From assembly GCF_005886105.2 (NCBI RefSeq), contig NZ_PNCO02000001.1:1175001-1239000 (forward strand): 64,000 nt of DNA, given 5' to 3'. The stretch is from Pseudoalteromonas galatheae. Its GTDB lineage: Bacteria; Pseudomonadota; Gammaproteobacteria; Enterobacterales; Alteromonadaceae. The position numbers were made by a program, and so were the translations under genes. This document shows, one piece after another, positions 15,538 to 24,772 of this stretch. The number at the start of each line of letters is the position of its first letter. The stretch's first letter is position 1. The notes under the pieces are model-generated. The model did no database searches, was not told the DNA's origin, and worked only from the letters and a program-made list of their open reading frames with translations.

Positions 15538-18500
15538 GCATGGATAGTACATCGTTTACGTCTAGTTTCATCACCTTATCGGTGTTCGCGAGCAATTGAT
15601 CCGCGAGGTCTTTTTTATGATGATGGAGCTCGACAATTTGTTCTTCAATCGTGCCTTTGGCAATTAAGCGATAAATAGTAACGGGGCGTGTTTGTCCCAT
15701 TCTATGTGCGCGGTCTGACGCTTGCTCTTCAACCGCAGGATTCCACCAAGGATCCATGTGAATAACATAATCTGCCGCGGTAAGGTTTAAACCAGAGCCG
15801 CCGGCTTTGAGGCTAATCAAAAATACCTCGCCTTCACCTTTTTGAAACGCATTCACGGCCTGCTGACGTGCTTTGCTTGGGGTGCTGCCATCTAAATATT
15901 GAAACCGGATCCCGCGTTTTTCCAAGCGAGCTTTAATGAGTTGCAAGTGGCCTACAAACTGACTGAATATAAGCGCCTTGTGATTGTTCTCTTGCAGCTC
16001 GTTCAGAAGCTCATCCAATGCCGCTAATTTCGAGCTGGTTATCTGACTTTCTGCCATTAACAGTTTTGGATGACAACAGGCTTGGCGCAAGCGGGTTAGT
16101 GCTGCCAGCATTTTAAAGCGTTGTTCATTGGCACTGTCTTGCTGTGTTGACTGTGAAATTTCGTCAATGGCGTTTTGACGCAGTGCTTCGTAAAAGGTTT
16201 GTTCTTCTTGGCTCAATTGAATTGGTACATTGATCTCAGTGCGTGGTGGCAATTCGGTTAATACCTGATGCTTCATACGGCGTAAAATAAAAGGCTGGAT
16301 CAGGTGTTTGAGTCCTTTACGGGCACGGTGTGCTGCTAGCTTATCTTCATTGGCATTTTCAATGGGAGCGGAAAACTTTTCACTAAAGCGTTTGAGGTTA
16401 CCGAGCAATCCGGGGTTTACAAAACGAAAGAGTGACCAAAGCTCGGTGAGGTTATTTTCTATTGGGGTCCCTGTGGTGATCAGCTTAAACTTGCCTTTGA
16501 GCGCGCAGGCGGCCAGAGTACGCTTCGCTAAAGGATTTTTTAGCGCTTGGGCTTCATCGGCGACAATGGTTTCAAAAGTGATAGGCTTTAAGATATCAAC
16601 TTCGCGCTGTAGCAGGCCATAGCTTAATATCACACAATCCAGTGGTTGCAAGTTGCTCAGCATCTCAGCTCTGGCATCAGAATGTGGAAAGTCAGAAAAG
16701 AGTTTTACCGACAAGGTTGGAGCGAATTTTTGGATTTCTTGTTGCCAGTTGAAGCAGACCGATGTTGGCGCGATGACAAGCGTTGGGCCGACATTGGCAC
16801 GGGCCAATATCATCGCCAGCGCTTGGATGGTTTTACCCAATCCCATATCATCGGCAAGGCACGCACCTGCACCCCAATGGGCAAGTCGCATAGCCCAGTC
16901 AAATCCCGCCTGCTGGTAGTCGCGAAGCTCGGCTTGTAATGTTGAAGGAAGCGTTGGAGTCAATGCGACGGCTTGCTGCATTTTTTCGTTTTGCTCTTCC
17001 CAAGCCGGCAAGGTTTTCATCCGCATTCCTGTGGTGGCTTCCGCAATTAAAGGTGCAGCTAGCGGGTGAAACTTTCCGCCCTCGGTCGCGTTATTGAGCT
17101 GGTCAAGTTGCGCTTTTAACTCACTTGAAAGGGCGAGCACTTGCTCACCGTCCAGCGCAATAAAGCGGCCATTGCTGGTGGCAACCATTTTGAGAAGCTG
17201 TTTAAGTTCGATAACTTGGTCATTACTTACTTGTAGCTCGCCAGTCATGTCGAACCATTCATTTTTCTTGCTCATGGCAAGTTGCAAATGTTGGCTTTCG
17301 AGCTTGCTACTGAGCTTAACCTTTTTACCTTTAGGCCATCTGAGCTTGAGTGCCATAGGGCAAGGCTCTTGATTAACCACCAGCTCAAGTTCTTGCAGCA
17401 CCTCTAGCGCTGCATCCATTTCGGCTAAACTTAAGCGATTATCCGTCATCTCCAAAAATAGCGGGCAGTGCGTATCTAACTCATCCAATCTTTGCTGCTC
17501 AAGTAACAAGTTTCGGGTGGTGGATAAGCGCTTACCATCGATTTCGGCGCTGACAGTGGCAATACCGTGCCCGGGATGAAAAATCGGCCCTTTTTCGCCA
17601 AAGGGCATGACCACGCAGTGAAAATCGAGGCCTTGATGATAAGGTTGAATGTTAATAACAAGCGCTGATTGCGCCTCGATACTATCTAGCCCAGTATCTA
17701 TATCAGCTAAATCAGACTGTACATTAAGATAAGGTGCGATGGCTTTAATACTCGACAGCACTTTTTGTTTTGCACTAGCAGGCACGGTTAACCCGGATTC
17801 ACCAATTATCTCAGCGACCTGTATATGTGATTGGTTAAACACAATAAACTCGTAGTGATGCTCAGCTTGCTGAATAAATGAGTAGGTTTGCGGTTGACCA
17901 AAATAGCTGGGTAAATTAGGAATAGAGAGTAGCAGATCGTCGCCATGTTGACGGATGTGTAACTCGGGAGATTTCTCGGCAATGGTAATGGCTTGTTTTA
18001 AGTCTTCTTCATGGTATAGGTTGGTGGCGCCGACTGCGGCTTTTAACGCTGGAATTCCCGCAAGGGCGTAGTCCACACGACCATTGTAGCCATAACCTGA
18101 CTGTGGTGCGATGGCGTCGATCAGCTTTTTATCAGATTGGCTGATATAACTAAATTGCTCTGGGTGCTGTTTCAGTTGTTTGCAGGAAATTGGCTTACCT
18201 TTTCCCCAGCCTGTTTTACCCCGTTTTTGCTCGCGTGCTAAAAACTCAATATCAAAGCGACCTTGCCTAATTTGCCAAATCAGGCGAAATTGTTCGTCAA
18301 CTTCTTGGCTGGTATTTGCGTTCGGGTTGAGTGCAATAAGCTTGTCCAATGCCAGATCCCACGCCGTCTTTTTGGCAACGAGATGACTAACATTCAGCTC
18401 GGGATTAAACGCAAGCGGATATTGCTCACCGTGCATTGCCAGCATCAACTGCTTTGCAAGCCCAGCAAAAAGAGGTAAAGAGAGGCGCTCAAAAATTGCG

Positions 18501-19726
18501 ATGCAGTCGTCGAGACTGGCAAGTGTTTTGGCATCTAAGTTCTGATTACACCAGAAGTGTGCAAAGCAGTCGAGCAAGCGACCTAAGTAATAGTCAAAAA
18601 CATGAGATTTCTTCAAGCTTGAATAATTTAAGTGGGCGCTGCTGTAGCTACTGTTTTGCGACAAGCTCTCCGCGCAGTATAACAGCACGTTATTGGCAAA
18701 GAAGTTGTTATAAGGTGCTTTGCTGTCTTGGCTTTCAAACTCAAGCTGCTGCGAGAGGGTGTCAAATAATGCGGCATCATGGCTATTGGCTTGTTGCAAT
18801 AACGCCAACTTATGAAACAAACCCAGTGTTCTACCTAGGTACTGTTTTTTACGTTTGGTGATTTTGTCTTTGGCTTTTAGTGCTTGTTCAAAACAAACGA
18901 TAAGGTCGTCGTGTTGTTGTAAAAAAGCAATGCTCGCCATAATTTGTGCACTATAAGCGGTTTGGATATTGGCTACCAACGCCTGAGCCTTATCCAATTG
19001 CAGGGTATAGATTTGATATTCTGCTAATAAACAGGTCAGTAGCGGGTTTTGTGTCTTTGCTTGAACCTGTGTGAGTATTTCAACTGCATAGCGAATGCTG
19101 TGACCACCTTGTAGTAAGGTATAGAGCAAGGTTGCAAAAGCTTGATATTGCAAGTCATCAGCAAGCGCCGAAAATCCTTCAACTGAAAAAGGATAAAAAT
19201 ACAGTGGTAATAGCACTTGATTGGTCTTATGACACACCGCCTGTGGGTCTTTCGCCAGTCCTAAATGGTTGCGGGCTTTTGGCAGTTGATTAATAAATAA
19301 AAAATCTCGAATGAGTCGCTGTTCATCAGCAAATTGGCGTTCCCATTCATAAGCATTCAGTACAGGGATAAACTCTTCTGCGGTGTTAAGGATTGCTAAA
19401 AACTGGCCGTCAGCCATGACTCGATGGCTTAAACTGGTCGCGAGCTTTAGGTTTATTTGCACTCCATCTTCGTTGAAAGTCACTAACCCGTCTGAGCGCC
19501 ACTTCATAATTTGGCTATGACTTACACCTTGTTCAAAGTCATTTTCAGGGATGATCTCTTTTGCCACGAGCGTTTGAACTAGGCGTTTGAGCTTGATTGC
19601 TGAAACTGGTTTATAGACGACCGCCAGCACACTCAACAGCGTTTGCTCGTGAACAGGCAGGTTATGCACTTGATTGATTAGCGCTGTGATTTCTTCGTTA
19701 ATTGCTGGTGGAAAGTCTAAATTCAT
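15521..19726 (-). CDS. SNF2-family helicase with a large N-terminal region
   Basis: 1401 residues. The C-terminal 470 form a SNF2 motor: motif I DDMGLGKT with Lys965, Ia LVIAPTSVCFNW, motif II VADEAQALKNP (DEAQ box), motif III TTGTPIENNLTELWSLFRF. The second RecA domain has FSQFVGHLQLIKARLEKR, YLDGSTPSKARQQAV, LKAGGSGLNLTAADYVIH and DRAHRMGQTRPVTIYRLI. The first 900 residues are mostly helical, without a recognised domain; part of it (RIRQHGDDLLLSIPNLPSYF type) is like the SNF2-associated region. It is not RapA, which is shorter with a different N-terminus. Such proteins remodel DNA-protein or RNA polymerase complexes. It is monocistronic; its 3' end overlaps the convergent amidohydrolase gene. 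Confidence 0.92.
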   Translation of the reverse strand: MNLDFPPAINEEITALINQVHNLPVHEQTLLSVLAVVYKPVSAIKLKRLVQTLVAKEIIPENDFEQGVSHSQIMKWRSDGLVTFNEDGVQINLKLATSLSHRVMADGQFLAILNTAEEFIPVLNAYEWERQFADEQRLIRDFLFINQLPKARNHLGLAKDPQAVCHKTNQVLLPLYFYPFSVEGFSALADDLQYQAFATLLYTLLQGGHSIRYAVEILTQVQAKTQNPLLTCLLAEYQIYTLQLDKAQALVANIQTAYSAQIMASIAFLQQHDDLIVCFEQALKAKDKITKRKKQYLGRTLGLFHKLALLQQANSHDAALFDTLSQQLEFESQDSKAPYNNFFANNVLLYCAESLSQNSSYSSAHLNYSSLKKSHVFDYYLGRLLDCFAHFWCNQNLDAKTLASLDDCIAIFERLSLPLFAGLAKQLMLAMHGEQYPLAFNPELNVSHLVAKKTAWDLALDKLIALNPNANTSQEVDEQFRLIWQIRQGRFDIEFLAREQKRGKTGWGKGKPISCKQLKQHPEQFSYISQSDKKLIDAIAPQSGYGYNGRVDYALAGIPALKAAVGATNLYHEEDLKQAITIAEKSPELHIRQHGDDLLLSIPNLPSYFGQPQTYSFIQQAEHHYEFIVFNQSHIQVAEIIGESGLTVPASAKQKVLSSIKAIAPYLNVQSDLADIDTGLDSIEAQSALVINIQPYHQGLDFHCVVMPFGEKGPIFHPGHGIATVSAEIDGKRLSTTRNLLLEQQRLDELDTHCPLFLEMTDNRLSLAEMDAALEVLQELELVVNQEPCPMALKLRWPKGKKVKLSSKLESQHLQLAMSKKNEWFDMTGELQVSNDQVIELKQLLKMVATSNGRFIALDGEQVLALSSELKAQLDQLNNATEGGKFHPLAAPLIAEATTGMRMKTLPAWEEQNEKMQQAVALTPTLPSTLQAELRDYQQAGFDWAMRLAHWGAGACLADDMGLGKTIQALAMILARANVGPTLVIAPTSVCFNWQQEIQKFAPTLSVKLFSDFPHSDARAEMLSNLQPLDCVILSYGLLQREVDILKPITFETIVADEAQALKNPLAKRTLAACALKGKFKLITTGTPIENNLTELWSLFRFVNPGLLGNLKRFSEKFSAPIENANEDKLAAHRARKGLKHLIQPFILRRMKHQVLTELPPRTEINVPIQLSQEEQTFYEALRQNAIDEISQSTQQDSANEQRFKMLAALTRLRQACCHPKLLMAESQITSSKLAALDELLNELQENNHKALIFSQFVGHLQLIKARLEKRGIRFQYLDGSTPSKARQQAVNAFQKGEGEVFLISLKAGGSGLNLTAADYVIHMDPWWNPAVEEQASDRAHRMGQTRPVTIYRLIAKGTIEEQIVELHHHKKDLADQLLANTDKVMKLDVNDVLSMLKETL

Positions 19727-19857
19727 CGTTTGGTCGTAGTGTTCAATTTAAGACACTGAAAATTACCATAATTTAGTCTGAACTGCCACGAAGACAAGCA
19801 AAGTCAAAGTCCGTCTTTGGGCTGTGGTGGCTCATTCAATGCACTGAAAACTAGTAC

Positions 19858-19931
19858 TATACAGGTGAACTATCATGAGGGTAAGTAACAAGAAAGATAG
19901 AGAGGTGAGGGAGGCGATGCCTCCCTTTTTG
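19858..19931 (+). ncRNA. Candidate small RNA with its own terminator
   Basis: On the plus strand a perfect GGGAGG-CGATG-CCTCCC hairpin (19909-19925) is followed by a T-run (19925-19930), but no plus-strand gene lies upstream. TTCAAT (19835-19840), 17 bases, TATACA (19858-19863) could be a promoter, giving an RNA of about 60 nt. A 21-codon frame starting at 19875 reads past the hairpin and is unlikely to be translated. It might instead just be a symmetrical hairpin ending the serine transporter transcript. Confidence 0.35.
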
Positions 19932-21188
19932 TTAGCCTAGCATGTTATACAGTAATGCAGAAACCGCCAGCAAGCCGACGAATAGCAAAAAATAAGTGCC
20001 AACGTGGCTTTTGTATTTTTGTAGTGCTGGTACTTTAAACACGGCAATGGTTGGCATGATAAACAAGATCATCGCAATGATTGGGCCTGAGATAGCTCCC
20101 ATCATGTCCAAAATACTTGGGTTTAATACGGCGCATACCCAAATAGCAACAAACATAAATACCACGCCTAGCTTGTCAGCAAGTTTGTAGCTCATGCTCG
20201 TTTGCTTGGTTGCAAGGCCGTTAAAGCTTTCACGTGCACCAAGGAAGTGGCCTAGGAAAGATGAAGTAATCGCGATAAATGCCACAAGCGGGCCAAGCAT
20301 TTCAATAAACGGATTGTTATACACGTTAGCTAAATAGGATAAAACAGACACATTCGCTGATTTTGCTTCTTCCATTTGCTCTGGTGTTAAAGAGAATACA
20401 CAGGAGAATACGAATAGCAAAACAAACACTATCAACATAATAGAGGTCGTACGAAGGATCGCTTCTGATTTTTGAACTGCCTCACTTTTGTAGTGACGAC
20501 GCTGCACGTTGGCAAAGCTAGAAATGGCGGCTGCATGGCTAAATGAAAATACTACGATAGGTACGGATAGCCAAAGCAGTTCGGTTAAGCTCGCAACATC
20601 AGGCGTGCTTACCACTGGCATTTGCCAGTTAGGCACTAAATAGAGTGACAAAAACAGTAGTACCCCAACCAACGGGTAAACTAAAATAGCAAAAGCGCGC
20701 AGGAGCAGCTTTTCGCCACCGAGCATGATGGCAATCATCCCGGCAACGAGCAAACCAGAGAGTAAAATGCGAGATGGCGACTCAAAGCCAAGCTGATTGA
20801 CGATAAAGCTGTCAACCGTATTGGTTAAACCAACACCATAGATAAGCAAAATAGGGAAAATAGAGAAAAAGTAAAGTAAGGAAATTAAACGGCCAGCACC
20901 TGCGCCGAAATGCTCTTCTACTACATCCGTAAAATCAGCGTTTTTTTGCTTTGATGAAAGGACGAACCGGGCTAATCCTCGGTGTGCTAAATAGGTCATA
21001 GGGAAGGCAAGCACGGTCATGATAACGAGTGGCCAAAAGCCGCCAATACCAATGTTAATTGGCAAGAATAAAATACCTGCTCCGACCGCAGTGCCAAATA
21101 AGCTTAATACCCAATGTGTGTCGTGTTGTGTCCAGCGCCCATTGTCGACGGTATTCATCTCCATCGCTGCTTCAGAGGAATTACTCAT
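19932..21188 (-). CDS. sdaC: HAAAP-family serine/threonine permease (SdaC-type)
   Basis: 418-residue inner-membrane protein with 11 predicted helices. The first helix carries SLFGTAVGAGILFLPINIG, a hallmark of the hydroxy/aromatic amino acid permease family; WLSVPIVVFSFSHAAAISSF and ITSSFLGHFLGARESFNGL are also typical of the SdaC/TdcC branch. It imports serine or threonine by cation symport; which one cannot be decided from sequence. A start with MSNSSEAAMEMN is followed by QHDTHWVLSLFG, as in E. coli SdaC. No serine deaminase gene (sdaA/B) is adjacent. Separated from the SNF2 gene by about 200 bp, it forms its own unit. Confidence 0.9.
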   Translation of the reverse strand: MSNSSEAAMEMNTVDNGRWTQHDTHWVLSLFGTAVGAGILFLPINIGIGGFWPLVIMTVLAFPMTYLAHRGLARFVLSSKQKNADFTDVVEEHFGAGAGRLISLLYFFSIFPILLIYGVGLTNTVDSFIVNQLGFESPSRILLSGLLVAGMIAIMLGGEKLLLRAFAILVYPLVGVLLFLSLYLVPNWQMPVVSTPDVASLTELLWLSVPIVVFSFSHAAAISSFANVQRRHYKSEAVQKSEAILRTTSIMLIVFVLLFVFSCVFSLTPEQMEEAKSANVSVLSYLANVYNNPFIEMLGPLVAFIAITSSFLGHFLGARESFNGLATKQTSMSYKLADKLGVVFMFVAIWVCAVLNPSILDMMGAISGPIIAMILFIMPTIAVFKVPALQKYKSHVGTYFLLFVGLLAVSALLYNMLG

Positions 21189-21466
21189 ATACTTGTTGTC
21201 CTGGATTTAGAATTATAATCGAGCGCATCATATAAAAAATGACGAAGTGTTGCATGTATAAACCGTCTACTCCGAGGAGTTATGCGGTGAATAACGCTTG
21301 TTTGGCTAAAACTTGCACAAGGTGTGGCGGGTTCTTAATCGGTTTTTGTAAATCTAAGTCTGCAAATGTTCTTAATTGTTACCACTGACAATGAATTGCT
21401 AGCCGACTTATAAATAAATTTTTATTCTAGTTTGCAAAGAGAATTAAAATAACCAAGTGGAAAAGT

Positions 21467-22228
21467 ATGTTCAAGCTAAACTCTCTATTGCTCGCTTCAA
21501 CTTTGTTGGGAAGCTTTGCTGCTAATGCAACGATTGTTGAATTTCAAACATCTCATGGTAGCTTTCAGGTCAATCTATTTGATGAAAGTACTCCGAAAAC
21601 CGTGGAAAATTTTTTGAAATACGTAGATAACGGACGCTATTCTGATACAGTAATTCACCGCGTTATTCCCGACTTTGTTGTACAAGGTGGCGGATTTAAG
21701 TATGAGGGTAACATCCCTCTCGACGGTATCAATACTTACGATGCCGTAAAAAATGAGCCCGAGTGGTCAAACGTAAAGGGCACGATTGCCATGGCAAAGT
21801 TGGAAAACAAGCCAGACAGTGCGACTAGTCAATGGTTTTTTAACTTGGTCGACAACAGCAAAACTTTAGATGCCAAAAATGGTGGCTACACGGTGTTTGG
21901 AGAGGTTATCGGTAATGGTATGGAAATATTAGAGGCGATAGAAAAAATTCCTCGCTGCGGTAATGTGCCATTAGTTAACTTTACTGATGAACAATGCAAG
22001 GATAATAATAGTGAACCAGGTGCCGCTAACTTTGTGACGATAAACGCAATTACGGTTCTAGATGATGACCCTAAATCAGCACAGGGTCTTAGCCCTAAAG
22101 CAAATACCTTGATTGATCAAGTGCCTGATAAGCCTTCAACTGACTCTGATTCATCTGGCGGTTCAATGTTTGCCGGCCTTATGTTGTTGGCTGGTATTTT
22201 CGGTCTCAGACGTAGATTTCATAGGTAA
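21467..22228 (+). CDS. Exported cyclophilin-type prolyl isomerase with GlyGly-CTERM tail
   Basis: A signal peptide (SLLLASTLLGSFAANA) is followed by a cyclophilin domain (about 22-195): VENFLKYVDNGRYSDTVIHR, VIPDFVVQGGG (catalytic Arg-Phe region), MAKLENKPDSATSQWFFNLV and GGYTVFGEVIGNGMEILEAI. After an acidic Ser/Asp linker comes SSGGSMFAGLMLLAGIFGL and then RRRF: a GlyGly-CTERM sorting signal (Gly-Gly, helix, Arg cluster), the substrate of rhombosortase. Peptidyl-prolyl isomerases assist folding of envelope or secreted proteins; this one would be cleaved and surface-anchored or released. The rhombosortase gene is not in the window. It is monocistronic, followed by two hairpins. Confidence 0.92.
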   Translation: MFKLNSLLLASTLLGSFAANATIVEFQTSHGSFQVNLFDESTPKTVENFLKYVDNGRYSDTVIHRVIPDFVVQGGGFKYEGNIPLDGINTYDAVKNEPEWSNVKGTIAMAKLENKPDSATSQWFFNLVDNSKTLDAKNGGYTVFGEVIGNGMEILEAIEKIPRCGNVPLVNFTDEQCKDNNSEPGAANFVTINAITVLDDDPKSAQGLSPKANTLIDQVPDKPSTDSDSSGGSMFAGLMLLAGIFGLRRRFHR

Positions 22229-22304
22229 CCAAGTCACTTTGGTTGCAGATGCTAACAATAGCATCACAGTCCCTAGTTAACCTGATCTCAGGTTAATAAC
22301 TTGG

Positions 22305-22330
22305 AAGCGCACTTCGGTGCGCTTATTTCT
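22305..22330 (+). terminator. Terminator after the cyclophilin gene
   Basis: AAGCGCACTTCGGTGCGCTT is a stable stem with a TTCG tetraloop, followed by ATTTCTTT. A second hairpin (GTTAACCTGA/TCAGGTTAAT) lies just upstream. Confidence 0.8.
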
Positions 22331-22341
22331 TTATTATTAAG

Positions 22342-22572
22342 TTATTCATCTTCGCCAAACAGAGCAATTGCTTTTGTCGTCAAACTATACTGATCACGGC
22401 CATCCGTTTGGATAAGCCCTTCATTGAGGTGAGTGGTTACAACATCTTCGAGTAGGTGTTGATCCGCATGTGGGAGTGAAAAAGTGTGATGATTGATATC
22501 ACAAGATTCTGGAAAGCTTGCTTTCAGCTTAGACAGCAACATTATCGAATACATATTCTGTAAACGTTCCAT
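22342..22572 (-). CDS. Small hypothetical protein, possible winged-helix fold
   Basis: 76 residues, not recognised by name. The C-terminal half (LLEDVVTTHLNEGLIQTDGR, then YSLTTKAIALFGEDE) has the look of a winged-helix wing followed by a helix, as in small DNA-binding or MarR-like modules, but the recognition helix cannot be defined. It is a soluble, slightly acidic protein without a signal peptide. It is convergent with the cyclophilin gene. Confidence 0.55.
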   Translation of the reverse strand: MERLQNMYSIMLLSKLKASFPESCDINHHTFSLPHADQHLLEDVVTTHLNEGLIQTDGRDQYSLTTKAIALFGEDE

Positions 22573-22790
22573 AGCCGACCCTTTTATTATTCCAATTTTT
22601 GCGAGAACAATCCTAACAGTAAAATTGTAATCCTGTCTATTTTTTGTTCTTTTTTATATGGTGATGAGTTGCACTATTTTTGGTTTTCTGCAGGTGGGAT
22701 ATGCTTTCGTAGACTAAACGAGCCAACATACGGTTTGTAAGTTGGCCCGATTAGTGTTTAAAGTTTGTGAGCTACTTTTGGTTACTTACT

Positions 22791-24575
22791 TCAGTCACAC
22801 TCTTCGCCACTTTCAGAGGTGCATAGAGGACTTGCAAACAAAAACCCCCAAATAAAATCCGTTTGCAATACGTCTAGCGTCGCTTTGTCGTTGTTATTAT
22901 AGAACCACTCTGATTTAGGCACATTGTGAACGCTTTGCTGGTAGCCAAAGTCACTTAGCTGGCGCTCGAACACACTAAGTTTGAAAAAGTCAGCGGTCTT
23001 GACTTGCTTTGTTTCGCCATCTGCGGTGATCTCTTTCATAACCTTGTGAACCCCAGCTCTAGAATGGCAGCTTATACAACTAGACTGCTGCATAAAACCA
23101 CCTTCTGTAATAGAGTTGCCAAGTAAGGTTGAATGTCCCATGTGATCTGTAAAGTTGACCTGAGAACCTTTGAGCCTAAAGTGACTCCAAGCGCTATCTT
23201 CAGGATCCGGTTCATGTTCACTCGTACTTTGACCTTGGGCGATACCGGTATTCTTCAAAAGCGCTCTTAAAGAAGCGCTCATTTCTTCTGCTTCGTATTT
23301 TAAATCTCTGTTGTAAACAATACTTGGAGAGTTTAATTCATCGCTTCGTTGTTTTGGACTGACGTAATTGAGTCCTACATCATCTTTTGATTCTGCTTTT
23401 CGATTAAAACCGAAGGCATCATTACACCCTGTGAAATCACACCGACCAAAATTGTCGACATGTTCAAAGGTGGTCCAAACCCATTGTGGGATGTCTTTTG
23501 ATGAAATATGAAATGCTAAAAGATAGTGTTTACCAACGATATCGCAGAAATTTTCTGGTTTTTCTTTGGCATTACATGAAGTTGGGTCTTTATCTTCGGC
23601 TAGGCAAACGGATGTTTTCAGTGTTTTGGATATATAACGATTAGTATCTTGTGGGTAGCCCAGCTCGGTAGCAAATTCATGATATAACCAGTTGCTCTTT
23701 ATCATGATGGCATCAGGGGGAAGATCGATAGTCGATAGCTTTGCTTTAGTCGCTGTAGTATCTTGCATGACGGATTGATTACGGCTATGAAATGGTGCAT
23801 TTTTCTGCTGATTCTTGTTATTATTTTCGAATACATCAAGCACACCATCAGCGTTATATAAGTTGTTTCTGAATAAATAATCGTGGAAAGGTAAGTTGCG
23901 TACAGTCACCTCAGAGTTTATCTGCCGAATAATCCTGCCTTTACTTTCATAACCCGACTTGGGGATCAGCACTCGTTTGACATGTTCAACTTGTGCAGGT
24001 GTACAGATGTTTGTACCTGTGATTTCACCATGCGCTTTTAGGTTTTTGTTTCTCATTGCTGACAGCACTGAGGGTCGGCCTGTTGGTATTAACTCTGAGT
24101 GTTCACTAAGAAGTGATTGCGCTTCTTTATCCGAAAAGTGATTTAGCTTTTTGAGAGTTCGAGCATATTGTTTTGCAGGGAAGGTTGGGCAGTGTTCTTT
24201 GTTGTTACTTGCACTGCCAGGTGTGCAGCATTTATTTTTTGCCGGAGATTCACTCTCGCTACACAGCGGGTAGGGGTATTCGGGCCAATTAGCTCTTTCT
24301 TCTGCCCAGTTTGACCAAAATCTATCATTAACAACTTGGGTGAATAACTGCCAAGAAAATGCATCGGGGCAGGTCATTGCAGGGTTTGTAACATTTTTTC
24401 CATATTGATATTTTTTATTTGTTTTGCTGTACGTGAGCTCGCAAAATTCAGCATCGCGAATATCAGCATTAAAGTACATAGAGTAGTCTATATCGTTGGG
24501 AGTTCTGGTGTCTTCACTTTGTGCTGCAAAGCAGGACAATAAGCAAACGGCGACGACGGGAATAGTATATTTCAT
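22791..24575 (-). CDS. Exported cysteine-rich protein with one c-type haem motif
   Basis: A signal peptide (IPVVAVCLLSCFAAQS) is followed by about 575 residues with many cysteines, among them KNKCCTPGS. A single CxxCH haem-binding motif, SSCISCHSRAG, lies about 100 residues before the C-terminus. It belongs to a family of large exported proteins annotated only as cytochrome c-like; no redox partner is adjacent. Other recognisable pieces are MIKSNWLYHEFA and PQWVWTTFEHVDN, where Trp/His-rich stretches may form a second site. The ATG at 24575 is preferred over one ten codons earlier, because AAGGA lies seven bases upstream. Role unknown; it could be an electron carrier or an oxygenase-like enzyme. 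Confidence 0.75.
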   Translation of the reverse strand: MKYTIPVVAVCLLSCFAAQSEDTRTPNDIDYSMYFNADIRDAEFCELTYSKTNKKYQYGKNVTNPAMTCPDAFSWQLFTQVVNDRFWSNWAEERANWPEYPYPLCSESESPAKNKCCTPGSASNNKEHCPTFPAKQYARTLKKLNHFSDKEAQSLLSEHSELIPTGRPSVLSAMRNKNLKAHGEITGTNICTPAQVEHVKRVLIPKSGYESKGRIIRQINSEVTVRNLPFHDYLFRNNLYNADGVLDVFENNNKNQQKNAPFHSRNQSVMQDTTATKAKLSTIDLPPDAIMIKSNWLYHEFATELGYPQDTNRYISKTLKTSVCLAEDKDPTSCNAKEKPENFCDIVGKHYLLAFHISSKDIPQWVWTTFEHVDNFGRCDFTGCNDAFGFNRKAESKDDVGLNYVSPKQRSDELNSPSIVYNRDLKYEAEEMSASLRALLKNTGIAQGQSTSEHEPDPEDSAWSHFRLKGSQVNFTDHMGHSTLLGNSITEGGFMQQSSCISCHSRAGVHKVMKEITADGETKQVKTADFFKLSVFERQLSDFGYQQSVHNVPKSEWFYNNNDKATLDVLQTDFIWGFLFASPLCTSESGEECD

Positions 24576-24728
24576 GACGGCTTCCTTACAGGGTTTTATC
24601 ACCATAAGGTTAGAACGAAATGCCGAACTTACTAATTACATAAGATTACACCGCTTAGGTGCCTTTATGATCGGGTAATTTCTACTATTTATTTGGGTAC
24701 TAAAGGACAATATTTTGCCATTGACTTG

Positions 24729-24759
24729 ATATGCCTACTCAGTGGTTAAGTAGGCATAT
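24729..24759. terminator. Hairpin downstream of the ABC-F gene
   Basis: ATATGCCTAC and GTAGGCATAT form a perfect 10-bp stem with an 11-base loop, 14 bp past the ybiT stop. There is no T-run, so termination is uncertain. Confidence 0.5.
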
Positions 24760-24772
24760 GATTGGCGATAAA

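Noticed and set aside
18436..18861. 141-codon plus-strand frame inside the SNF2 gene
   Set aside because: Fully antisense to a helicase with clear motifs.
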